Shown here: piece by piece, positions 55,011-64,000 of the stretch
How positions within the stretch are numbered: position 1 is the stretch's first letter
Layout: each line of letters opens with the position of its first letter
Assembly (NCBI RefSeq): GCF_002028545.1
Contig: NZ_MWPQ01000003.1
Location: forward strand, 1 to 64,000
Origin: Nitrobacter vulgaris
Lineage (GTDB): Bacteria > Pseudomonadota > Alphaproteobacteria > Rhizobiales > Xanthobacteraceae
Reading direction: 5' to 3'
DNA: 64,000 nt
Program-made: the position numbers and the translations under genes
Notes under the pieces: generated by a model
Seen by the model: only the letters and a program-made list of their open reading frames with translations
Databases searched by the model: none
What the model was told of the DNA's origin: nothing

Positions 55011-55817
55011 CTACCGCCCCAGCGCCAGCGCGATCAGACCGAGCGTGCCGACGATCACCCGCCACCAGGCGAAGAACGTAAAGCCGTTGCGCGTGACGTA
55101 GCTCAGGAATGCTTTGACCACGATGATCGCCGTGACGAACGATGCCACGAAGCCGATCGCAACGATTCCGAGATTGTCGGTCGTCATGTCGGCGCGGTTC
55201 TTGTAGAAATCATAGGCGAAGGCTCCGATCATGGTGGGGATCGCGAGGAAGAATGAAAACTCCGCCGCCGCGCGCTTGTCGGCGCCGAGCAGCATCGCGG
55301 AGACAATGGTGGCGCCGGAGCGCGACACGCCGGGAATCATCGCAACGCATTGTGCGATGCCGATCCAGATATACATCGGCAGCGGAAAGGCCGTGGCGTC
55401 GTGTTCGCGCGGCCGGTGATCGAGTTGATCGACCCACATTAAAGCCGCGCCGCCGACGATCAGCGAGAAGCACACCACCCACGGATTGAATAGTAGTTCC
55501 TTGATGTACTTGCCGGCGATCAGGCCGACGATCACAGCCGGCAGAAAGGCCGCCAGCACGCCGATGACGAAGCGCCGATCCTCGGCGTTGGAGAACATGC
55601 CGAGCGCGATCGGCCACAGTTTCGCAAAATAGATGACCACAATCGCCAAAATTGCGCCAAGCTGGATCAACACCGTGAATGTGTTCCAGAAGTTCCCCGA
55701 ACCGAGATCGAAGAAGCGCTCCGCCAGTAGCAGATGGCCGGTTGAGGACACCGGCAGGAATTCGGTGACGCCCTCAATGACGCCGAGAATCACGGCTCTG
55801 ATCACATCGGAAATCAT
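55011..55817 (-). CDS. uppP: Undecaprenyl-diphosphatase
   Basis: 268 residues from ATG 55817. Integral membrane enzyme with about eight helices that dephosphorylates undecaprenyl diphosphate, recycling the cell-wall lipid carrier; overexpression gives bacitracin resistance. Both signature motifs are present: EGVTEFLPVSSTGHLLLAER and IPGVSRSGATIVSAMLLGAD. It converges with the NDUFA9-like gene. Confidence 0.96.
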   Translation of the reverse strand: MISDVIRAVILGVIEGVTEFLPVSSTGHLLLAERFFDLGSGNFWNTFTVLIQLGAILAIVVIYFAKLWPIALGMFSNAEDRRFVIGVLAAFLPAVIVGLIAGKYIKELLFNPWVVCFSLIVGGAALMWVDQLDHRPREHDATAFPLPMYIWIGIAQCVAMIPGVSRSGATIVSAMLLGADKRAAAEFSFFLAIPTMIGAFAYDFYKNRADMTTDNLGIVAIGFVASFVTAIIVVKAFLSYVTRNGFTFFAWWRVIVGTLGLIALALGR

Positions 55818-56035
55818 GGGAAGGGCCTACCCTGAATTCTAGTCGACTGCGAACGATGCGTCCTTCTCGCTTATTCGCCGCAGGGCAGCAATGCCCAAAT
55901 CCATGAATCTGGCCCAGGCGAACGCAGTTTCACCCGCTACTCGACAGCTCAGCGGAGGCGCGCGTGCCGCTAACGCTCTGCCGTTAACGCTTTGGAGATA
56001 GTTTCTTAAGCATCGCAAACTTATCAAGGGGCCCC

Positions 56036-56728
56036 ATGTTCACGTTGCTTCACCATCCATTCTGTCCGCAATCGCGCTTTATTCGCCTGATTCTCGGCGA
56101 ACACGGACTCGATGTCCGACCGGTGGAAGAGCGGGTGTGGGAGCGGCGTGAAGCTTTCCTGACACTCAATCCGGCCGGCACCACGCCGGTGCTGATCGCC
56201 GAAGGCATCCCCGCGGTTCCCGGCGCCGGTATCATTGCGGACTATCTCGACGAGACCTATGGCGAGCGCGTCGGCGAGCGTCGGTTGTTGCCGACGTCAA
56301 TGCCCGAGCGCATCGAGGTGCGTCGTCTGATGGCCTGGTTCAACGAGAAATTCTTCGAGGAGGTTTCCGGTCCGCTGGTGACCGAACGCATCTACAAGCG
56401 CTTCATGGGAGAGGAGATCGGCGGCGGTCCGCCGGAGACCGACGTGATGCGCGCTGCCCGGACCAATGTGCGCTATCATCTGGCCTATATCGGCTGGCTG
56501 GCGCGAACGCGGAATTATCTGGCCGGCGATCGGTTGACCTATGCCGATCTCGCCGCGGCGGCTCATCTGTCGGCGATCGATTATCTCGGCGACGTGCCGT
56601 GGGTCGAGGACGAGGCGGCGAAGGCGTGGTATGCGCGGATCAAGTCGCGGCCGTCGTTCCGTCCGTTGCTAAGCGAATGGCTGGCGGGCGTGCCGGCATC
56701 GCGCACTTATGTCGACCTTGATTTTTGA
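56036..56728 (+). CDS. Glutathione S-transferase family protein
   Basis: 230 residues from ATG 56036. N-terminal thioredoxin fold with HHPFCPQSRFIRLILGEHGL (Cys10 as likely catalytic residue), LNPAGTTPVLIAEGIPAVPG and the cis-proline, ADYLDETYGE; C-terminal helical domain with LAGDRLTYADLAAAAHLSAI. A cysteine in the first helix points to a beta/omega-like GST with thiol-transferase activity. Substrate unknown; glutathione is supplied by gshB in this window. Confidence 0.92.
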   Translation: MFTLLHHPFCPQSRFIRLILGEHGLDVRPVEERVWERREAFLTLNPAGTTPVLIAEGIPAVPGAGIIADYLDETYGERVGERRLLPTSMPERIEVRRLMAWFNEKFFEEVSGPLVTERIYKRFMGEEIGGGPPETDVMRAARTNVRYHLAYIGWLARTRNYLAGDRLTYADLAAAAHLSAIDYLGDVPWVEDEAAKAWYARIKSRPSFRPLLSEWLAGVPASRTYVDLDF

Positions 56729-56773
56729 AGATCTGGATTTTTGAAGACGGCGGGGCGGTCGCGGATGCGGCAA

Positions 56774-57694
56774 TCATTCCCGCTGGTTCTCGTACGCCTT
56801 CAAATGCGTATAGATGGTGCGAAGTTTCGGTATCGGCAGCTTTGCGGCCTCGGCTCGGGTGATGAGATCGCCGATGATATGATCGGCTTCGACCCGCGCG
56901 CCGGCCTCGATATCGCGGAACATGGATGCGGTCAGCGGCGATCCCTTCGCCGTCAGCATTGCGGATGCGCTGCTCAGGAAATCTTCGCGCGGCGCGTGAC
57001 CTGCCGCGCTCGCAAGAGCGGCAACTTCGGCCAGCACGGCAAGGATGAAATCGTGTCCGCCAGGTGCGGCGACGATCTGGCCGATGGATGCGCGCATCAT
57101 GCAGGTCGTGCCGGCGAGCGTCGCTAGAAACACCCACTTTTCCCACATGTCCTGAATGATGGTTTCGGATGCCTGTGCTCCGCAACTGGCGCCGGCGAAA
57201 GCTTCGGCTATCACCCGAACGCGTTCGCTTGTGCCGCCGTTGCGCTCGCCGAAACGGAGCGACTGCATTGGCGCGAGGTGGACGACTTCGCGCTTCTCGT
57301 TGAGCGTGACCGCGAGCGAACACAGGCCGCCGAGCACGCGCTCGCGGTCGAATGTTGCGTCGAGCATCTCCAGGTGCCGCATCCCGTTGAGCAGCGGGAG
57401 GGTCGCCGTGCGCGGCCCCGCCGCCGGCGCGAACGATGTGATCGCGCCTTCGAGATCAAACGCCTTGCAGCTCAGCAGAACCAGATCGAATGTCTGCTTC
57501 AAGCCAGTAGCCTGGACTGTCGGCGGATTGCGGAGCGTCAACTCGCCGTGCGGACTCTTGATGACAAGACCGGTGCTTGCCAGCTCAGCGGCGCGTTTGG
57601 GACGCACCAGGAAGGTCACATCCTGACCCGCCTGCAGCAGCCTGCCGCCGAAATAGCCACCGGTCGCGCCGGCCCCGACAACGAGAATGCGCAT
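56774..57694 (-). CDS. panE: 2-dehydropantoate 2-reductase
   Basis: 306 residues from ATG 57694. NADPH-dependent reduction of ketopantoate to pantoate in coenzyme A synthesis. Rossmann motif MRILVVGAGATGGYFGGRLL, DLVLLSCKAFDLEGAITSFA, TLPLLNGMRHLEMLDATF, MWEKWVFLATLAGTTCMMRA (catalytic Lys), SMFRDIEAGARVEADHIIGD. Several PanE/ApbA-family paralogues exist in rhizobia, so a different 2-oxo acid substrate is possible. Confidence 0.88.
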   Translation of the reverse strand: MRILVVGAGATGGYFGGRLLQAGQDVTFLVRPKRAAELASTGLVIKSPHGELTLRNPPTVQATGLKQTFDLVLLSCKAFDLEGAITSFAPAAGPRTATLPLLNGMRHLEMLDATFDRERVLGGLCSLAVTLNEKREVVHLAPMQSLRFGERNGGTSERVRVIAEAFAGASCGAQASETIIQDMWEKWVFLATLAGTTCMMRASIGQIVAAPGGHDFILAVLAEVAALASAAGHAPREDFLSSASAMLTAKGSPLTASMFRDIEAGARVEADHIIGDLITRAEAAKLPIPKLRTIYTHLKAYENQRE

Positions 57695-57815
57695 CGCTCT
57701 TTTCTGTTTTGCCTTTTAAGTTTCTTCGACACAGGTTCGCGGGGCGCAAGGCTCGTTCCTGTTTCGTCAGATCAGCCGCTCGATCTTCTGTTTGCGCCAG
57801 ACCATGGAGCGAATG

Positions 57816-58412
57816 TCAAATCCGCTCCACCAGTTTGACGATGTGATCACGGATGTCGTCTGGCCAGCCGGCGATCAGGGCTGCTAGCCGCCGCCGGTCG
57901 TTGGCGAACAGCGCGCGTGCGGCTTCCTCGAAGTTTGCAAAATCGCCCGCCATCGCAGACATGAAGTAATAGGCAGCGTCGCGTGCCGCGCGGCTGCGAT
58001 CCTTGTCGCTATTTGCGCGGCGCGCCTCGTCGACCAGCTTGCGCAAGGCGACCGACGCCCCGCCGGGTTGCGCGCTCAGCCACTCCCAGTGCCGCGGCAA
58101 TAGCGTCACCTCGCGCGCGACCACGCCGAGTTTCGGCCGGCCGCGGCCGCGCGGTTCGCCCGGTTTGGAGGCCCCGCTGGCTTCGGTCGTTTCCACCGAC
58201 AAGGTCTGCCGCAGGCGAGCCGCGATCTCGTCGTCGGACCCACGCAAATCGAGGTCGATCGGGCGCCCGGTTTCGTCGCTGTAGATTGCGATCGGAGCGG
58301 TCGTGCGCGTGCCTGCGTGTTTGACGGCGAGCGCGACTTCGGTGAGCGGGCCAGATGCGATCCGCCGCTGGCCCTCGAAAGCGGTAAAACAGGAGGTGTG
58401 ATCATGCATCAT
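57816..58412 (-). CDS. DUF2239 family protein
   Basis: 198 residues from ATG 58412. Motifs: SCFTAFEGQRRIASGPLTEV, PIAIYSDETGRPIDLDLRGS, GRGRPKLGVVAREVTLLPRH, WEWLSAQPGGASVALRKLVD, AARDAAYYFMSAMAGDFANF. This matches DUF2239, a family of unknown function; the GRGRPKLGVVAREVTLLPRH part resembles an AT-hook plus ribbon-helix-helix, so DNA binding is possible. Two near-palindromic ATTACCCGGATA sites lie 34-74 bases upstream of its start. Confidence 0.88.
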   Translation of the reverse strand: MMHDHTSCFTAFEGQRRIASGPLTEVALAVKHAGTRTTAPIAIYSDETGRPIDLDLRGSDDEIAARLRQTLSVETTEASGASKPGEPRGRGRPKLGVVAREVTLLPRHWEWLSAQPGGASVALRKLVDEARRANSDKDRSRAARDAAYYFMSAMAGDFANFEEAARALFANDRRRLAALIAGWPDDIRDHIVKLVERI

Positions 58413-58445
58413 CGGAGGTGTCCGGCCGCGGGTTGGCTGGTATTT

Positions 58446-58485
58446 ATTACCCGGATATAATTAATCCGTCAATATTACCCGGATA
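58446..58485. promoter_or_regulatory. Twin operator-like sites upstream of the DUF2239 gene
   Basis: ATTACCCGGATA occurs at 58446-58457 and again at 58474-58485, 28 bases apart. Each copy is nearly its own reverse complement (TTACCCGGATAA against TTATCCGGGTAA). The surroundings are AT-rich, unlike the rest of the region. Placement in the promoter zone suggests a dimeric repressor; the regulator is unknown. Confidence 0.6.
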
Positions 58486-58526
58486 AATATTACGAGCCAT
58501 ATCGTTCGGCTCCAGACGGGTGCGCC

Positions 58527-60284
58527 TCAATATCCCACAGCATGCGAGCCGCGGGTACGCGGGTCGGGCGCACCGAACAATCCGTCCGGGGTGATGGCGA
58601 TGGAGTTGGCCGAAGTCTGTCCCATCGGCACGACAACGGTGTGGCCTCGCGCCTGCAATCCCGCAATGATGCCATCGGGGAATCCGTGTTCGGCGCGGAC
58701 CTCGTCCGGCAACCACTGATGGTGCAGCCGAGGCGCCTGGACCGCGGCTGCAATGTTCATATCGTAGTCGAGCACGTTGACGATCACCTGAAGGACCGTG
58801 GAGACGATGCGGCTGCCGCCGGGCGATCCCGTCACCAGCACCGGCTTTCCGTCCTTCAGAACGATCGTCGGAGTCATTGAAGACAGTGGTCGCTTGCCGG
58901 GGCCGGGCAGGTTGGCCTCGAATCCGACCAGCCCGAAGGCGTTCGCTGCGCCCGGCGCGGCGGTAAAATCGTCAAGCTCATTGTTGAGCAGGACGCCGGT
59001 GCCATCTGCCACAAGTCCGACGCCGTAGCTGAAATTCAGCGTATAGGTGTTGCTGACCACATTGCCGAAGGCGTCGGCCACGGAAAAATGCGTGGTGTTG
59101 TCCCCCTCGCGCTGCGGCCGCACGGGCACGGCGGCCGCAGGCGTTGCATGCATCATGTCGATCGACGCGCGCTGTTTTGTTGCATAGTCCTTCGCCAGCA
59201 GGGTTTGGATCGGGGCGTTGACAAAAGCGGGATCGCCGAGATAGCGGGCGCGGTCCGCATAAGCGCGCTTCATCGCCTCGACCAGCACGTGCAGCGAATC
59301 CAGCGATCCCTGATGCAGATCGCGCATCGCGAAGCCTTCGAGGATGTTCAGCGATTCGAGCAGCACAGTGCCGCCCGACGAGGATAACGGCGTCGAAACG
59401 ACGTCGTAGCCCCGGTACCTGCCACGCACCGGCTCTCGGATCAGCGGCCGATAGGACTTGAGGTCTTCAAGCGTGATAATGCCGCCGGCTGCGTCGATCG
59501 CTCTCACCAGGTTCGAGGCCACCGAGCCTTCATAGAATCCTTGCGGTCCGCGATCGGCGATTGCGGTCAGGGTCGCGGCCAGATCGGTTTGGACGAGCCG
59601 GTCGCCCTCGCGCAGCGGAGTGCCATCAGGGTGCGCGAAAATCTTCATCGAGGACGGCCAACGCACAAAACGGTCATGCGATTGCGACAGCGTATCGGCG
59701 TTGTCGTCGGCGATTTCGAGTCCGTCGCGCGCCAGCGTGATCGCAGGCTTGAGAAGACGGGCGAGGGTGAACTTGCCCGAGCCGTATTTGTCGAGCGCCA
59801 GCGTGAGCCCCGCGACGGTGCCGGGCACGCCGATGCCGAGCGCGGAATCGCGCGACTTCGCAGGGTCGGGCGCGCCGTCTGCGCCCAGGAAGATGTCGCG
59901 TCTGATCGCATCCGGTGCGGTCTCGCGATAGTCGATGGCGATGTCGCGTCTGGAATCGGCGAGGTGTATCAGCATGAACCCGCCGCCGCCGATGTTTCCG
60001 GCGCGCGGGTAAGTGACCGCGAGGGCGAAGCCGGTCGCGACCGCTGCGTCGACCGCATTACCGCCCTGCGCGAGCACCTCCGCCCCGATCTTGGCCGCGA
60101 GCCGCTCCTGCGCCACCACCATGCCGTGTTTGGCGGCAACCGGACGGCTCACATCGGAGGTCGCGGCCGGAGCTGTGCCGCGTGCATCCTGCGCGACCGC
60201 GGGCCATGACAGCGGTGCAAATGCTACGATCACGCAGAAGGCGATCACGGAAAAAATGGACCGACGCGGCTCGCGGTGGATCAT
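58527..60284 (-). CDS. ggt: Gamma-glutamyltransferase
   Basis: 585 residues from ATG 60284. Signal peptide in the first about 31 residues (VIAFCVIVAFAPLSWPAVAQ). Periplasmic N-terminal nucleophile hydrolase: autocleavage before Thr397 in NTTHFSVADAFGNVVSNTYT yields two subunits. Also GGNAVDAAVATGFALAVTYP, GNIGGGGFMLIHL, LSSSGGTVLLESLNILEGF, MTPTIVLKDGKPVLVTGSPG. It splits glutathione and moves the gamma-glutamyl group. It could allow growth on external glutathione. Confidence 0.95.
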   Translation of the reverse strand: MIHREPRRSIFSVIAFCVIVAFAPLSWPAVAQDARGTAPAATSDVSRPVAAKHGMVVAQERLAAKIGAEVLAQGGNAVDAAVATGFALAVTYPRAGNIGGGGFMLIHLADSRRDIAIDYRETAPDAIRRDIFLGADGAPDPAKSRDSALGIGVPGTVAGLTLALDKYGSGKFTLARLLKPAITLARDGLEIADDNADTLSQSHDRFVRWPSSMKIFAHPDGTPLREGDRLVQTDLAATLTAIADRGPQGFYEGSVASNLVRAIDAAGGIITLEDLKSYRPLIREPVRGRYRGYDVVSTPLSSSGGTVLLESLNILEGFAMRDLHQGSLDSLHVLVEAMKRAYADRARYLGDPAFVNAPIQTLLAKDYATKQRASIDMMHATPAAAVPVRPQREGDNTTHFSVADAFGNVVSNTYTLNFSYGVGLVADGTGVLLNNELDDFTAAPGAANAFGLVGFEANLPGPGKRPLSSMTPTIVLKDGKPVLVTGSPGGSRIVSTVLQVIVNVLDYDMNIAAAVQAPRLHHQWLPDEVRAEHGFPDGIIAGLQARGHTVVVPMGQTSANSIAITPDGLFGAPDPRTRGSHAVGY

Positions 60285-60366
60285 CCATTCGGTTCCGGAT
60301 CTGGAGGAGTCGCTCTGTTGATGGGAGCAATGCTATAGGAACTCAGGCGCAAGGTCAGACGCCCAC

Positions 60367-61779
60367 ATGATTCGACACAACATATCGGGCATGACGGTGA
60401 CGACAGCCTTACCGGCGGCCAGGGCGAATCTCGGAGAGGGCTATGCCTCTCGCGCCGCCATTGCCAGCTGGATCATGTTCGACTGGGCGGCGCAGCCCTA
60501 TTTCACGCTGATTACGACCTTCGTATTCGCGCCGTATTTCGCGACTTTCGTGGCGGCGACACCGGCCGAGGGGCAATCGCTTTGGGGATTTGCGACCGGC
60601 GCGGCTGGCATCGTGATCGCGCTCGCCTCGCCGGTGCTGGGCGCCATCGCCGACGCCAGCGGCCGGCGCAAGCCGTGGATCGCGGCCTTCGGCGCGCTAT
60701 TGGTCATCGGCTCCAGCCTGATGTGGATCGGCAAGCCCGGTGACGCCAGCCTGATCCTGCCGCTGTTGATCGCCTACGGCATCGCTACCGTCGGCGTCGA
60801 ATTCGCCACCGTGTTCAACAATGCGATGATGCCGTCGCTGGTGCCGCCGCACAAGATCGGTCGCCTGTCGGGGACCGGATGGGCCACCGGCTATATCGGC
60901 GGCATCCTCAGCCTGATCCTGGTGCTGGGTTTCCTCGCCGCCAATCCCGCCACCGGCAAGACGCTGTTCGGCATGACGCCGTTGTTCGGTCTCGATCCCG
61001 CAACCCACCAGGGCGATCGCATCACAGGCCCGCTGACGGGCCTCTGGTTCGTCGTCTTCGTCCTGCCGATGTTTTTGCTGACACCGGATTTCCCGGCCAA
61101 GCGTCCGGTGCGAGCGGCGCTGCGCGAAGGGTTGATCGAGTTGCGCGGCACGCTCCGCGAATTGCCGAAACGACCGTCGCTGGCGATCTTCCTGCTCGCC
61201 AACATGATCTACACCGACGGGCTGGTGTCGCTGTTCGCGTTCGGCGGGATCTATGCCGCAGGCACCTTCGGCTGGCATACCATCGAGATCGGAACGTTCG
61301 GGATACTGCTGGCGATAGCCGGCGCGCTCGGCGCGTGGATCGGCGGCAAGCTCGACGACCGGGTGGGTCCGAAATTCGTCATCGCCGCGAGCATGACTGT
61401 TTTATTGTTGGCGATCGTGGCGATCCTGATGGTCGACAAGGATTCGATCCTGTTCGTGAAGGTCGCGCCGCCCGTGCCCGGCGGCGGGTTGTTCGCAGCA
61501 CCCGCGGAAAAAGCCTATCTCATCCTCGGCTGTCTGATTGGCGGCGCCGGCGGTCCATTGCAGGCGGCCTCGCGCACGTTGCTGATCCGGCTGGCGCCGA
61601 AGGATCGCATTGCGCAGTTTTTCGGATTGTTCGCGCTGACCGGAAAGGTAACGTCGTTCGTTGGCCCGCTGCTGGTCGGCTTCATCACCGCGATCACCGC
61701 TAGCCAGAAGGCGGGCATGGCGGTGCTGGTGTTGTTCTTCGTCGCGGGGCTTGCACTGCTGTCGCGCGTGCGGGAGTAA
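60367..61779 (+). CDS. MFS transporter, UMF1/Atg22-like family
   Basis: 470 residues; starts at ATG 60367 or 60391 (neither has a strong ribosome-binding site). Twelve membrane helices with SWIMFDWAAQPYFTLITTFV at the first, LGAIADASGRRKPWIAAFGA as the MFS loop 2-3 motif, ATVFNNAMMPSLVPPHKIGR and LSGTGWATGYIGGILSLILV, which mark the UMF1 (unknown major facilitator 1) family related to yeast Atg22, a vacuolar amino-acid exporter. Substrate unknown. Divergent from ggt; export or uptake of amino acids released from glutathione is a guess from context. Confidence 0.88.
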   Translation: MIRHNISGMTVTTALPAARANLGEGYASRAAIASWIMFDWAAQPYFTLITTFVFAPYFATFVAATPAEGQSLWGFATGAAGIVIALASPVLGAIADASGRRKPWIAAFGALLVIGSSLMWIGKPGDASLILPLLIAYGIATVGVEFATVFNNAMMPSLVPPHKIGRLSGTGWATGYIGGILSLILVLGFLAANPATGKTLFGMTPLFGLDPATHQGDRITGPLTGLWFVVFVLPMFLLTPDFPAKRPVRAALREGLIELRGTLRELPKRPSLAIFLLANMIYTDGLVSLFAFGGIYAAGTFGWHTIEIGTFGILLAIAGALGAWIGGKLDDRVGPKFVIAASMTVLLLAIVAILMVDKDSILFVKVAPPVPGGGLFAAPAEKAYLILGCLIGGAGGPLQAASRTLLIRLAPKDRIAQFFGLFALTGKVTSFVGPLLVGFITAITASQKAGMAVLVLFFVAGLALLSRVRE

Positions 61780-61794
61780 CCGCCTGCATGCGGA

Positions 61795-62475
61795 TCATGG
61801 CCTGGATTCCGGAGTCGGGGCCGGTGCTGCCACAGGCAAACTCTCGTAATACGCGGCCACGCTTTTGATTTGATCGTCGGTCAGCTTGTTTGCGACATTG
61901 GCCATCACCCCCATGGGATCGACCTTGCGATCACCGGCTTTCCACGACCGGAGTGCTTTCTCGATATAAAGTGCTGATTGTCCCGCGAGGCGGGGAAAGT
62001 TCGCTCCCGCGTCAAGGCCCGCTGCACCGTGGCACTGTCCGCAACCGGGCAAGTCGTTCGAGGGATCGCCGGTCGCGGCAATCTTCGCTCCGGCCGCGAT
62101 CACGGCTTGATCAGCGGGAGCGGTTTCGGGCTTCGGTGTCGTCATGCCCGCATAGTAGTTGGCCAGCGCCTTTCTTTCGTCGTTGGACAGATCCGATGCG
62201 ATCATCAGCATGACACGGTTCTTGCGCGCGCCGTTATTGAAACCATCGAGCTGACGTTCAAGGTATTCCGCATTGAGACCAGCAAGGCGTGGAATGCCCC
62301 TTGCCGGCTGGCCCTCTCCATTCCGGCCGTGACACGGTGTGCAGGTTGTCGCTCTGCCCGGCGGCTTGGTGATAACCTCACCGTTGCCCGCGAGCACGGG
62401 TAGCGACGACACGCCCAGCAGCAGAAGCGCTCCGCCTATCACCGGTCTCATCCGTTCTGCCCGCATCCATCTCAA
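61795..62475 (-). CDS. Diheme cytochrome c (cytochrome c4-like)
   Basis: 226 residues from ATG 62475, or 62451 for the shorter form (MRPVIGGALLLLGVSSLPVL signal peptide). Two heme c sites: TTCTPCHGRNGEGQ near residue 45 and GCGQCHGAAGLDAGANFPRL near residue 145, each followed by a downstream methionine candidate. This is a periplasmic electron carrier of the c4 type. It converges with the MFS gene. Confidence 0.9.
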   Translation of the reverse strand: MRWMRAERMRPVIGGALLLLGVSSLPVLAGNGEVITKPPGRATTCTPCHGRNGEGQPARGIPRLAGLNAEYLERQLDGFNNGARKNRVMLMIASDLSNDERKALANYYAGMTTPKPETAPADQAVIAAGAKIAATGDPSNDLPGCGQCHGAAGLDAGANFPRLAGQSALYIEKALRSWKAGDRKVDPMGVMANVANKLTDDQIKSVAAYYESLPVAAPAPTPESRP

Positions 62476-62480
62476 CGTGT

Positions 62481-62612
62481 AGTATCTCGCTTTAAAGCGG
62501 GATGAGGAAAAGTGTGAAGCGGTTTTCCGCTCGCATCCCGCTTCTCAGAATACTGGAATCGATCACGTTCATGATTTTGGATCGATTCGATTCAAAATCA
62601 TCGTGATCTAAT
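62481..62612 (+). repeat. Intergenic repeat family B, copy 2
   Basis: Inverted relative to 15419-15541. It contains GCGGGATGAGGAAAAGTGTG, AAGCGGTTTTCCGCTCGCAT and the palindrome at 62571-62601 (ATGATTTTGGATCGA / TCGATTCAAAATCAT, one mismatch). It lies between the cytochrome gene and purH and overlaps the purH stop region. Confidence 0.75.
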
Positions 62613-64000
62613 GATGGAAATGCCTGATGCCGGTGAACACCATGGCGATGCCGTGCTCGTCGGCGGCCTTGATCACCTCTTCGTCGCGCATGGAACCGCC
62701 GGGTTGAATGACCGCGGTGGCGCCGGCCTCGACGCAGGCGAGCATTCCGTCGGCGAATGGGAAGAACGCATCCGACGCCACGACCGAGCCTTTGGTCAGC
62801 GGCTCGGTGAGGTTCAGCTCGCGCGCCGCATCTTCCGCCTTGCGTGCTGCGATGCGCGCGGAATCGACGCGGCTCATCTGTCCCGCGCCAATGCCAACGG
62901 TGGCCAGATCCCTGGCATAGACAATGGTGTTTGACTTGACGTGCTTCGCGACGCGGAAAGCAAAGCGCAGGTCGCGCATCTCAGCCTCGGTCGGCGCGCG
63001 CTTGGTTGCGACCTTGAGCGACATGTCGTCGACAACAGCGTTGTCGCGACCCTGCACTAAAAGTCCGCCAGCGACGGTCTTCGCGGTCAGGCCGCGCGCG
63101 CGCGGATCGGGCAGGCTACCGGCCAGCAGCAACCGCAGGTTTTTGCGCTTACCGATGATCGCAATCGCTTCCTCGGTCGCATCGGGCGCGATGATGACTT
63201 CAGTGAAGATGCCGGCTACCGCATTGGCGGCGTCGGCGTCGATCGTGCGATTGAACGCGATAATGCCGCCAAAGGCCGAAGTCTGGTCGCAAGCGAGCGC
63301 TTTGCGATAGGCCTCGGTGAGGCTTGAGCCTTCAGCGACGCCGCAGGGGTTCGCATGCTTAATGATGACGCAGGCCGCGGTGCGCGCCGCGTCAAATTCG
63401 GCGACGCATTCATAGGCCGCGTCGGTGTCGTTAATGTTGTTGTAGGATAATTCCTTGCCCTGCAATTGCCGCGCGGTGGAGACGCCGGCGCGCCGCTCCG
63501 GCGTGCGGTAGAATGCGGCGGTCTGGTGCGGGTTCTCTCCGTAACGCAACGTCTGCGCGAGACGTCCGCCGACGGCGCGATAGTCGGGGGCATCGGTCTC
63601 AAGCCGCAGCGCGAACCAGTTGGAGATCGCGGCATCATAGGCGGCGGTCCGGGCGTAAGCTTTCGCGGCGAGGCGCTTGCGCAAGCTCAACGTGGTCGCA
63701 CCCGCGTTGGCGTTGAGCTCGTCGAGCACCGCCTGATAATCCTGCGGTTCGACCACGACCGCGACGTCATCATGGTTTTTCGCGGCGGCGCGGATCATCG
63801 CGGGGCCGCCGATGTCGATATTCTCGACGCAGTCCTCGTAAGCAGCGCCTTTGTCGACCGTCGACTCGAACGGATAGAGATTGACGACCAGCAGGTCGAT
63901 CGGAACGATGCCGTGGTCCTTCATGGCTTTTGCATGATCGGCATGGTCGCGGATGGCGAGCAGGCCGCCGTGTACCTTTGGATGCAGCGTCTTGACCCTG
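62608..64000 (-). CDS. purH: Bifunctional AICAR formyltransferase/IMP cyclohydrolase (5' end outside window)
   Basis: 464 codons are visible; the first about 65 residues lie beyond the right edge. It continues in frame from the window end ([20 protein letters not shown], then [20 protein letters not shown]). It makes IMP in the last two steps of purine synthesis. IMP cyclohydrolase part: [25 protein letters not shown] transformylase part: [33 protein letters not shown] (catalytic Lys-His), [20 protein letters not shown], ending FTGIRHFHH. Confidence 0.95.
   Translation of the reverse strand, partial: RVKTLHPKVHGGLLAIRDHADHAKAMKDHGIVPIDLLVVNLYPFESTVDKGAAYEDCVENIDIGGPAMIRAAAKNHDDVAVVVEPQDYQAVLDELNANAGATTLSLRKRLAAKAYARTAAYDAAISNWFALRLETDAPDYRAVGGRLAQTLRYGENPHQTAAFYRTPERRAGVSTARQLQGKELSYNNINDTDAAYECVAEFDAARTAACVIIKHANPCGVAEGSSLTEAYRKALACDQTSAFGGIIAFNRTIDADAANAVAGIFTEVIIAPDATEEAIAIIGKRKNLRLLLAGSLPDPRARGLTAKTVAGGLLVQGRDNAVVDDMSLKVATKRAPTEAEMRDLRFAFRVAKHVKSNTIVYARDLATVGIGAGQMSRVDSARIAARKAEDAARELNLTEPLTKGSVVASDAFFPFADGMLACVEAGATAVIQPGGSMRDEEVIKAADEHGIAMVFTGIRHFHH

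Noticed and set aside
58446-58485. CRISPR-like direct repeats
   Set aside because: Only two 12-base copies in a promoter, with no array. No CRISPR array is seen anywhere in the window.

Overview
The window comes from an alphaproteobacterium of the Nitrobacteraceae (the Bradyrhizobium / Rhodopseudomonas / Nitrobacter / Afipia group). This rests on the protein sequences and gene order: rsmI-yraN-gshB divergent from an LpoA-like lipoprotein, rph-rdgB-hemW divergent from hrcA-grpE, dnaK-dnaJ-pmtA, lptC-lptA-lptB-rpoN-hpf-ptsN, a ROSE-controlled hsp20 followed by a DUF1150 gene, and a TIGR02300 gene next to tRNA-Ala. The genus cannot be fixed from the sequence alone.

Positions 1 to about 10841 are an integrated genomic island. 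Its right end is a large serine recombinase placed directly after the break in comM (yifB); comM is cut at the point where its Walker A motif should begin. The rest of comM and the other island end must lie left of the window. The cargo is mostly small or unknown proteins: a staphylococcal-type nuclease, DUF2513, DUF6641, an XRE regulator, a DUF4870 membrane protein and DUF6894. It also holds gene debris: an IS3-type transposase end, a RusA-like resolvase remnant, a frameshifted gene, a 43-bp duplication, and the 3' half of a tRNA-Lys gene that looks like a tyrosine-integrase attachment scar.

Positions 11.5 to 45.7 kb are core chromosome: glutathione synthesis, rRNA methylation, heme chaperone, nucleotide hygiene, RNA maturation, the HrcA/GrpE/DnaK/DnaJ heat-shock set, phospholipid methylation, lysine and branched-chain amino acid synthesis, glycolysis, DNA repair (Ada-like protein, endonuclease III), ribosomal protein S1 with cmk and aroA, the small heat-shock operon, ilvD, the sigma-54/ribosome hibernation/PTS-Ntr set, and the LptCAB lipopolysaccharide export genes.

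Positions 45.9 to 64 kb mix core genes (rnd, tRNA-Leu, an NDUFA9-like protein, uppP, panE, ggt, a diheme cytochrome c, partial purH) with variable ones. The variable part holds a decayed NYN/LOTUS gene, a TPR protein, a phospholipase D-VTT fusion overlapping an endonuclease/exonuclease/phosphatase gene, and a winged-helix/cysteine-cluster protein. Two families of intergenic palindromic repeats recur through the core (seven copies of one, two inverted copies of the other). None is seen inside the island. No CRISPR array or rRNA gene is present.
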